From 2-01-FULL-39-10-A sp964525395 (GTDB taxonomy: Bacteria; Patescibacteriota; Microgenomatia; Levybacterales; UBA12049): DNA of 20,409 bases. Shown piece after piece: positions 15,777-20,409 of this stretch; position 1 is the first letter of the stretch; the number at the start of each line of letters is the position of its first letter. The notes below the pieces were generated by a model that searched no databases, was not told the origin of the DNA, and was given only the letters and a program-made list of their open reading frames with translations. Location: NCBI GenBank assembly GCA_964525395.1, contig CAZGGU010000019.1:1-20409 (forward strand). Direction: 5' to 3'. The translations under genes were made by a program, and so were the position numbers.

Positions 15777-15805
15777 TTGAGAATAGCCTGAAATGAAAGT
15801 ATAAT
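15777..15805 (+). promoter_or_regulatory. promoter of the first zeta-like kinase gene
   Basis: TTGAGA (15777-15782), a 17-bp spacer and a perfect TATAAT (15800-15805). The predicted start near 15812 gives a leader of about 8 nt before the ATG at 15820 and excludes an in-frame TTG start at 15805, which would lie within the -10. Confidence 0.75.
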
Positions 15806-15819
15806 TGCAGATTCGAATT

Positions 15820-16896
15820 ATGGAAAGACAAAGAAAACCAGTTGAATTAGAAGGAACTAGTAGAGTAAACGCATTGGGAGCATACAATATGTTCTTTATG
15901 TCTGAAGCTCAGCGTCATGAGCTGGGAAATTATTTAGGAATAGAGAAAGGTCGTGCCCCAATTAATTATAAAGGTATTCCTGAGCTTGTTGGGTCCGCTT
16001 TCGAAGCTACTCGTCAAAAAGCTGAAGGTATTGGCTTAACAATCCCTCAGTATTATGGAGCTTGGGAGGCTTTTCGTGATCAAGATCTTGGACGCATAAG
16101 AGAGCTGAGGGGGATTTCCAGAAAGAAGATGGATGAAGCAAGAGAAAGATGGATTTCTACTAAAGATCAGCATAAGGATCCAATAAGTGGCGGATATCGA
16201 ACAGAAAGATTATATTTTCATAATAAGTTAGTCAAGGAAAAGCTAGCAGGATTGGTGGCAGAAGAAGAACCAGTGTTTATAATTTTAGTAGGAACGCCGG
16301 GGACAGGGAAAACTGCATTAAGAACTGAAGAGACAGGAAGCAGCGTAGTGGGGAGAGATGATATTAAATTTTCAAACTTTGCTGTAACTGATCCTGATGC
16401 TTTGCGTCATGATGTCATGCCAGGCTTTGATGCAACTAATGCCCAACATGTTTATGAAACACAGGAAGAAGTTTTTGATCTGTCTACGGAGATTATGGAG
16501 GAGGCCTTAAGAAGAGGTTTAAATATAGTTTGCGAGACAACTCTTAGAAACACGGATTGGGTTTTGGATACTCTGAAGGCAGCTAAAGGATACAAGAGCA
16601 AAATGATCTTAATTCATACACCGCTTGAAGAATGTTTTAGAAGAACTGTGGCTTGGAGAGCTCGTGCAGCATCTATCGATTTTTTACTTAGCGCTATGGG
16701 TGGATATGGAAATTTCTTCGCTCTTAGTGAGCGAGATGAAGTTGATCAAGCAATAGTTTTAGAGACAGACCCACACCAAAATAGAACTAAAGTTTATGAA
16801 AAGGGTAAAGGATCATTAGCAGTAGCTAATGCAGTCAGAGTTGCTGCAATTAAAGATTATGGGCGGGCATTTCAACAAGTTAGTTTATATGAATAA
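15820..16896 (+). CDS. zeta-toxin-like P-loop kinase with novel N-terminal domain (paralogue 1)
   Basis: 358 aa. Residues ~1-145 are a helical domain I do not recognise. From ~150 a P-loop kinase core begins: Walker A GTPGTGKT (158-165), then GRDD (178-181), DPDALRHDVMPGFD (191-204), a strand with IVCETTLRN (236-244) and the LEECFRR segment (269-275). The order P-loop, D...R/H, ETTxR is that of the zeta-toxin/PezT family, whose characterised members phosphorylate UDP-N-acetylglucosamine or, in AvrRxo1, NAD. No epsilon-type antitoxin gene is adjacent. The gene lies between nrtR and pnuC-nadR, has an NrtR-like operator upstream, and is a diverged tandem copy of 16936-17967. The substrate is unknown; a role in NAD or precursor metabolism is inferred from context. 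Confidence 0.85.
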   Translation: MERQRKPVELEGTSRVNALGAYNMFFMSEAQRHELGNYLGIEKGRAPINYKGIPELVGSAFEATRQKAEGIGLTIPQYYGAWEAFRDQDLGRIRELRGISRKKMDEARERWISTKDQHKDPISGGYRTERLYFHNKLVKEKLAGLVAEEEPVFIILVGTPGTGKTALRTEETGSSVVGRDDIKFSNFAVTDPDALRHDVMPGFDATNAQHVYETQEEVFDLSTEIMEEALRRGLNIVCETTLRNTDWVLDTLKAAKGYKSKMILIHTPLEECFRRTVAWRARAASIDFLLSAMGGYGNFFALSERDEVDQAIVLETDPHQNRTKVYEKGKGSLAVANAVRVAAIKDYGRAFQQVSLYE

Positions 16897-16912
16897 TATT
16901 TTTTAGATTTAG

Positions 16913-16933
16913 TTAGTGTATATATTACAATAA
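16913..16933 (+). promoter_or_regulatory. predicted NrtR operator 3
   Basis: Half-site TTAGTGTA (16913-16920), 5-bp centre, half-site TACAATAA (16926-16933), which matches the inverted left half at 7 of 8 positions, the best overall palindrome of the three. It overlaps candidate -10 boxes (TATATT at 16921-16926 or TACAAT at 16926-16931) and ends 2 bp before the ATG at 16936. It probably controls the run from the second kinase through pnuC and nadR, possibly to pncA. Confidence 0.72.
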
Positions 16934-16935
16934 GT

Positions 16936-17967
16936 ATGAATGAATTGCTAAGACATCAGGAGTTTGAAAGAGAACAGCTTATAAAAGCAGCTCAAGAAGC
17001 GGCAGAATTTTTTTATATGCCAGATGTTGATAGGAGCTACTTAAATAGTGTTGGCTTATTGTCTACAGAAGGCTTTCAAGTTGAGGGAATAGTAACAGCT
17101 TCAAGAACTGCTACTGAGCTAAAGCTAAATGGTATTGGAATGAATATTCCGCTTTATCTTGAGACATTAGCGCTCCTAAGAGAGGGAAATGCAGAATGGC
17201 TAGATGAAGTATCCAAATATACGAGAGACTTTACAGAAGGAGTTGCCCTTAGCGTACAGACGACTAAATCCGCTTATTTCATGAATGGAGAATATTCAGC
17301 TGAAAGAAAAGTATTGCACGATGAATTAATTAGCGAGAAATTCGAGGGACTTACTCCAACAACTGAACCTAAAATTGTTTTTGTTCTAGGAGTTCCAGGT
17401 TCAGGAAAATCAGACGCTGTAAAAGGATTTTTGGAAGCTAATCCAAATTTCATGCTTTCTGATTTAGATTCTCTTCGCCATCGATTACTTCCAGGTTTTG
17501 ATGGAACAAAGCTTGAAGATATTTTGGCTACACAAGATGAAATGGTAGACATTGCTTATGAAGCGCTTGATATTGCCTTCACAAATAACATTAATATCGT
17601 TTGTGAGACTACTTTAAGAGGTGAGGCATGGCTCAATTTTATGCTTGATTCTGCCAGGGAATACAGAAAAGAATTTGTATTAGTTAATGCGCCGCTTGAA
17701 GAATGCTTCAGACGGGCTATTGCTTTCAGAGATAGACCAATATCTTTAGATTTTATGCTACGCGCATTTCGAGAAGGATATGCGAATTTATTTAGAGTGG
17801 CAGCTCAACATCCAGAATTTGATATCCGCATTTTAGAAAATAAAGGTTTATCTTTCGCAGACACTAAAACAATTTATGAGCGCATTGATGGGATGGTAGA
17901 TGCTAAGGATCCCGATTCAGTCGCAAAAATACTTGAAACCATGAATAAGTTAAAGGAGGTGAGATAA
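16936..17967 (+). CDS. zeta-toxin-like P-loop kinase with novel N-terminal domain (paralogue 2)
   Basis: 343 aa, paralogous over its whole length to the preceding gene. The N-terminal helical domain shares the GIGMNIPLY/GIGLTIPQY segment (66-74 here) and the ERKVLHDELISEK region. The kinase core has Walker A GVPGSGKS (152-159), SDLDSLRHRLLPGFD (175-189), IVCETTLRG (221-229), LEECFRR (254-260) and RPISLDFMLRAF (267-278). All presumed catalytic positions are kept, with D176/D178 and R181 after the P-loop and R228 in ETTLR. Divergence between the copies is large outside the motifs, suggesting an old duplication with different substrates. The stop lies 2 bp before pnuC, and the pnuC Shine-Dalgarno is inside this gene's last codons. 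Confidence 0.85.
   Translation: MNELLRHQEFEREQLIKAAQEAAEFFYMPDVDRSYLNSVGLLSTEGFQVEGIVTASRTATELKLNGIGMNIPLYLETLALLREGNAEWLDEVSKYTRDFTEGVALSVQTTKSAYFMNGEYSAERKVLHDELISEKFEGLTPTTEPKIVFVLGVPGSGKSDAVKGFLEANPNFMLSDLDSLRHRLLPGFDGTKLEDILATQDEMVDIAYEALDIAFTNNINIVCETTLRGEAWLNFMLDSAREYRKEFVLVNAPLEECFRRAIAFRDRPISLDFMLRAFREGYANLFRVAAQHPEFDIRILENKGLSFADTKTIYERIDGMVDAKDPDSVAKILETMNKLKEVR
17953..17963 (+). promoter_or_regulatory. strong Shine-Dalgarno of pnuC inside the upstream gene
   Basis: AAGGAGGTGAG lies within the last codons of the second kinase gene, 6 nt before the pnuC ATG at 17970. It is near-perfectly complementary to the 16S 3' end, in contrast to the leaderless or weak starts of most genes in this window, and shows pnuC is translated from an internal site of a longer mRNA. 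Confidence 0.85.
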
Positions 17968-17969
17968 AA

Positions 17970-18635
17970 ATGACAAACTTATTAAATTTATTTAGTGTAA
18001 ATAATATTTTCTTTACCTTTTTGGGATATCCGATGAGCTATATAGAATTCTTCGGAACCATATTTAATATTTGGTCAGTTTGGTTAATAGCCAAAAATAA
18101 GATTTTAAATTGGCCAGTAGGAATCATTGGTACAGTGCTTTTTATGATTCTATTTTTCCAAATACAGTTGTATTCAGACTTTTTTGAGCAGATCTATTTT
18201 CTAATAACTGCTATTTATGGTTGGTGGATTTGGTTATATTTTGGAAAAACTAAAGAAAATAAAACAGAGTTTAAGGTCACTAAAAGTTCAAAAAAAATAT
18301 TGATAATTACAATCTTATCTATTGTTATCGGTACATTCATGATGGGGTATTTTATGTCTAATATTCATAATTATTTCCCAACAATATTTACTGAGCCAGC
18401 ATCTTATGCATATTTAGATGCATTCACAACAGTAATGAGCTTCGCTGCAACCATACTTTTGATTTATAAAAAATATGAAGCTTGGATGATTTGGATAACG
18501 GTAGATGTAATTGGAATCGGACTCTACTTCATAAAAGATGTTAAGTTCATTTCTCTTCTTTACGTAATTTTCTTATTCATGGCAATAAATGGTCTTATTA
18601 CGTGGAGGAAGCTTTATAAAAATGACACAAATTGA
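17970..18635 (+). CDS. pnuC: PnuC-type nicotinamide riboside transporter
   Basis: 221 aa integral membrane protein with about seven hydrophobic helices. The family pattern is visible: YIEFFGTIFNIWSVWLIAKNKILNWPVGIIG (24-54), then LYSDFFEQIYFLITAIYGWWIWLYFGK (~67-93) with the Trp-rich GWWIW motif, and a second half containing LDAFTTVMSFAAT and WITVDVIGIGLYFIKD, the internal repeat expected of PnuC. PnuC allows facilitated uptake of nicotinamide riboside, which is trapped by phosphorylation; the kinase that does so, the NadR C-terminal domain, is encoded immediately downstream with a 14-bp overlap. It has a strong Shine-Dalgarno and ends with TGA. Confidence 0.93.
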   Translation: MTNLLNLFSVNNIFFTFLGYPMSYIEFFGTIFNIWSVWLIAKNKILNWPVGIIGTVLFMILFFQIQLYSDFFEQIYFLITAIYGWWIWLYFGKTKENKTEFKVTKSSKKILIITILSIVIGTFMMGYFMSNIHNYFPTIFTEPASYAYLDAFTTVMSFAATILLIYKKYEAWMIWITVDVIGIGLYFIKDVKFISLLYVIFLFMAINGLITWRKLYKNDTN

Positions 18636-19629
18636 AGAACTTTCGCTTCCAGAAAAATTAGGAGAAACAGGCCTTGTGGTGGGTAAATTTTACCCACCAC
18701 ATAAAGGCCATAAATATCTGATTGATTATGCTGCAGCACGAGTTAATCATTTAGATGTTTTGGTTTTACCACGTCCTGATCAATCAATACCGGGAGAGTT
18801 AAGGGCTAAGTGGATTTCTGAAATCCATCCAAACGCTCATGTTCTCTTAAGGCCTGATCAGTTACCTGATGAGTCAGATAGATGGGCAGAGCAAACAATT
18901 TCCTGGTTAAGTCGTGCTCCTGATGTGGTGTTTAGTTCTGAGAATTATGGTGAGCCGTATGCAAAATTTATGGGCTCAAAGCATTTTATGGTAGATCAGG
19001 CAAGGGTAGCTATGCCCATTTCCGGAACAGAGGTGAGACGAAATCCGCTAGAAAATTTGGCTTTTCTTGAGCCTAATGTCAGAAGTTATTTCGTAAAAAG
19101 AGTTTGTGTAATTGGTGCTGAATCTACAGGCACAACAACTCTTTCTCGCGAATTGGCACATCACTATGATACTATCTGGGTTCCAGAATTTGGCCGTGAT
19201 TATTCAATTAAAAAGTTGGCTAAAGGAGACAGCGATTGGAAAACAGAAGACTTTGAAAAAATCGCTCATGAGCAGCAGTCAATGGAAGATACGGCTGCAG
19301 GTGTCGCTAATAAAGTATTGATTTGCGATACAAATGCTTTTGCCACTGAGATTTGGCATGAAAGGTATATGGGAAAAATGTCTCCAGATGTCGGAAGGAT
19401 TGGTGAAGCTGCCCCAGCTGATTTATATATCGTAACAGGAGATGAGATTCCTTTTGTGCAGGATGGCACTCGCGATGGAGAGCATATTAGACACTGGATG
19501 CATAAAAGATTTATCGACGAGCTAAAGAATCGAAAACTTCCTTATATCGTTGTGAGAGGAAGTGTCGAGGAGAGAATGAAAGAGTCAACGAAAGCAATAG
19601 ATTTCTTACTGGATGCAAAACCAGCATAA
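18622..19629 (+). CDS. nadR: NadR: NMN adenylyltransferase / ribosylnicotinamide kinase without HTH
   Basis: 335 aa from the ATG at 18622. GGAGGA lies 12 nt upstream; an in-frame ATG at 18589 lies deeper inside pnuC. N-terminal NMNAT domain: GKFYPPHKGH (21-30) and ISGTEVRRNP (133-142) bind ATP and NMN. C-terminal ribosylnicotinamide kinase domain: P-loop-like GAESTGTTTL (165-174), Walker B LICDTN (233-238) and lid-like RDGEHIRHW. Together they convert imported nicotinamide riboside to NMN and NAD. The DNA-binding domain of enterobacterial NadR is absent, in keeping with a separate NrtR. Position 171, usually the P-loop lysine (ESSGKS), is threonine; kinase activity is therefore less certain unless another residue compensates. 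Confidence 0.93.
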   Translation: MTQIEELSLPEKLGETGLVVGKFYPPHKGHKYLIDYAAARVNHLDVLVLPRPDQSIPGELRAKWISEIHPNAHVLLRPDQLPDESDRWAEQTISWLSRAPDVVFSSENYGEPYAKFMGSKHFMVDQARVAMPISGTEVRRNPLENLAFLEPNVRSYFVKRVCVIGAESTGTTTLSRELAHHYDTIWVPEFGRDYSIKKLAKGDSDWKTEDFEKIAHEQQSMEDTAAGVANKVLICDTNAFATEIWHERYMGKMSPDVGRIGEAAPADLYIVTGDEIPFVQDGTRDGEHIRHWMHKRFIDELKNRKLPYIVVRGSVEERMKESTKAIDFLLDAKPA

Positions 19630-19646
19630 GAATCGGATTGTGACCA

Positions 19647-19674
19647 GCCAGCAAATGCGTTGCATAGCTTTGGC
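19647..19674 (+). other. hairpin in the nadR-pncA intergenic region
   Basis: GCC-AGC (19647-19652) can pair with GCT and GGC (19667-19669 and 19672-19674), and ATGC (19655-19658) with GCAT (19662-19665) around a GTT loop. The result is an interrupted stem of about ten pairs. It stands 9 nt before the pncA Shine-Dalgarno (GGAGGTG, 19684-19690) and does not sequester it. No T tract follows, so it is not an intrinsic terminator. It may be an mRNA stability or processing element, or a small regulatory fold. Confidence 0.4.
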
Positions 19675-19697
19675 GGGCAGGAGGGAGGTGAAAAATT

Positions 19698-20279
19698 ATG
19701 ACAGAGAAAAAAACAGCAGTATTAGCAGTAGACCCACAGGTGGATTTTACTCCGGGTGGATCATTAGCAGTTAAAGACGGAGATCAAGTAATGGAGCCAC
19801 TTAATCGAATGTTCGCACATGCTGCGGAACAGGGTTGGAAGGCTGCAGCTTCTAAGGATTATCATCCTAAAGGCACAAGGCACTTTGAAATCTGGCCTGT
19901 TCACTGCGTTCAGGAAACCACTGGTTCAGACTTTCATCCAGCACTAAATCCTGAAGGAGTAACAGTTTTTTATAAAGGTACATCTATGACTGATGATGGG
20001 TATTCCGCATTTGAGGGAGTAGACGCCGAGGGCAGAAGTATTGATGAATTTTTAGGAGATACAGAAAGGCTCTATGTGGGAGGACTTGCCACAGATTACT
20101 GTGTAAGAGCGACAGTTCTTGACGCTTTAAGAAGGCAAATCGAGGTGAATCTTTTAACTGATGCTATTCGAGCAGTAGATCTGAATCCTGGAGATGGTGA
20201 CCGTGCGATTGCTGAAATGGTTGAGGCAGGAGCAAAACTTACAACCACGGAGGTTGTGTTATTTGGAGAGGGGGCTTAG
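19698..20279 (+). CDS. pncA: nicotinamidase
   Basis: 193 aa. It deamidates nicotinamide to nicotinate for NAD salvage. The isochorismatase-fold catalytic triad is complete: D12 (AVDPQVDF), K93 (FYKGTSM) and C135 (GLATDYCVRATVLDA). The metal ligands D54, H56 and H62 (SKDYHPKGTRHF) and H69 (WPVHCVQ) match nicotinamidases rather than other isochorismatase-like hydrolases. The WPxHC signature and TPGGSLAV near the N terminus support this. It has a strong Shine-Dalgarno (GGAGGTG) and lies 68 bp after nadR, separated by a hairpin. The product needs nicotinate phosphoribosyltransferase (pncB), which is not in this window. Confidence 0.95.
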   Translation: MTEKKTAVLAVDPQVDFTPGGSLAVKDGDQVMEPLNRMFAHAAEQGWKAAASKDYHPKGTRHFEIWPVHCVQETTGSDFHPALNPEGVTVFYKGTSMTDDGYSAFEGVDAEGRSIDEFLGDTERLYVGGLATDYCVRATVLDALRRQIEVNLLTDAIRAVDLNPGDGDRAIAEMVEAGAKLTTTEVVLFGEGA

Positions 20280-20347
20280 GTCCCTTCTTCAAATATCCTA
20301 TATTTTAGCTTTAATATGAAGCAGAAAAATGATAAAATAGCGACCTA

Positions 20348-20353
20348 TATAAA
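20348..20353 (+). promoter_or_regulatory. possible -10 box of the last gene
   Basis: TATAAA ends 6 nt before the ATG at 20360, the same spacing as the leaderless starts of aspS and gltX. The -35 region is not convincing. An alternative -10 (TAAAAT, 20333-20338) would give a leader of about 14 nt. Confidence 0.4.
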
Positions 20354-20359
20354 CGAGCT

Positions 20360-20409
20360 ATGACAATTGCGTCAAACGTTCGCGTGTATACGTCAAATTC
20401 GCACCTTAA
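20360..20409 (+). CDS. start of an unidentified gene, cut by the window end
   Basis: An ATG begins an open frame of 16 codons (MTIASNVRVYTSNSHL) that runs off the window. It is too short to identify. The pattern VRVYTSNSHL faintly recalls the first strand and loop of ribose-phosphate pyrophosphokinase (K-I-F-S-G-N-S-x-x-x-L-A), which would suit an NAD-salvage neighbourhood because PRPP is needed by PncB, but this is a guess. The upstream -10 at leaderless spacing supports it being a real gene start. Confidence 0.4.
   Translation, partial: MTIASNVRVYTSNSHL

Noticed and set aside
15805..15819. TTG start for the first kinase gene
   Set aside because: The TTG overlaps the -10 TATAAT; the ATG at 15820 follows the predicted transcription start.
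15820..17967. A classical epsilon-zeta toxin-antitoxin operon
   Set aside because: No small antitoxin gene precedes either kinase, the proteins carry an extra N-terminal domain, and the context is metabolic with NrtR-like sites.
17992..18012. A fourth TTAGTGTA inside the start of pnuC as an NrtR operator
   Set aside because: The half-site is present, but the partner at the fixed 5-bp spacing matches only 3 of 8 positions, and it lies within coding sequence. Probably chance, though a weak half-site cannot be excluded.
18589..18621. Upstream in-frame ATG as the nadR start
   Set aside because: It lies deeper inside pnuC, whereas the ATG at 18622 has GGAGGA upstream and begins a normal NadR N-terminus.
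20264..20290. Terminator after pncA
   Set aside because: The only pairing (GAGGG with CCCTT) is about five pairs with no proper T tract.

Overview
The window is an AT-rich bacterial scaffold segment, most likely from a Candidate Phyla Radiation (Patescibacteria) genome. The grounds are indirect. It carries small proteins typical of that group: a DUF5679 zinc ribbon, a DUF4446/DUF3048 pair, an HTH protein fused to a nucleotidyltransferase-like domain, and a tail-anchored protein starting MAKHRKT. It has a short SecD, an aspartyl-tRNA synthetase with an archaeal-type catalytic core, and NAD obtained by salvage. Many start codons sit only 6-10 nt after a -10 box, as expected for leaderless mRNAs. 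TGA is used as a stop (for example for pnuC), so the code appears standard. No rRNA, tRNA, CRISPR array or insertion sequence was seen. A run of 100 N (6091-6190) is a scaffolding gap that truncates secF and a yqeY-like gene.

Layout. 131-955 is an unrecognised protein followed by an intrinsic terminator. 1035-1481 (minus) holds two small genes, a zinc ribbon and a tail-anchored protein, divergent from 1567-3196 (DUF4446, DUF3048). 3250-3825 is the HTH/nucleotidyltransferase-like protein, followed by secD-secF (3866 to the gap). On the far side of the gap, minus-strand yqeY and cca converge on secF. recJ (7885-9570) diverges from cca. A low-complexity unknown (9567-10094, minus) meets recJ tail to tail. 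aspS and a D,D-carboxypeptidase gene (10245-12538) run forward and meet a membrane-anchored unknown (12513-13547, minus). That gene shares a 38-bp divergent promoter with gltX (13586-15004).

The most interesting part is 15008-20279, an NAD-salvage locus. It begins with an NrtR-type regulator (Nudix-like sensor plus winged helix), followed by two paralogous P-loop proteins with a zeta-toxin-like kinase core, then pnuC (nicotinamide riboside uptake), nadR (NMN adenylyltransferase plus ribosylnicotinamide kinase) and pncA (nicotinamidase). Three 21-bp imperfect palindromes share one half-site (TTAGTGTA), the same 5-bp centre spacing and a GT-N7-AC core. They lie at nrtR itself, just upstream of the first kinase promoter and just upstream of the second kinase start. 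I infer that these are the NrtR operators and that the two unknown kinases belong to the NAD regulon. Some zeta-like kinases phosphorylate NAD (AvrRxo1) while others phosphorylate UDP-sugars, so these could be uncharacterised NAD or NAD-precursor kinases or an NAD-responsive toxin-like module.

The window ends 50 bases into another forward gene (20360 onward) too short to identify.
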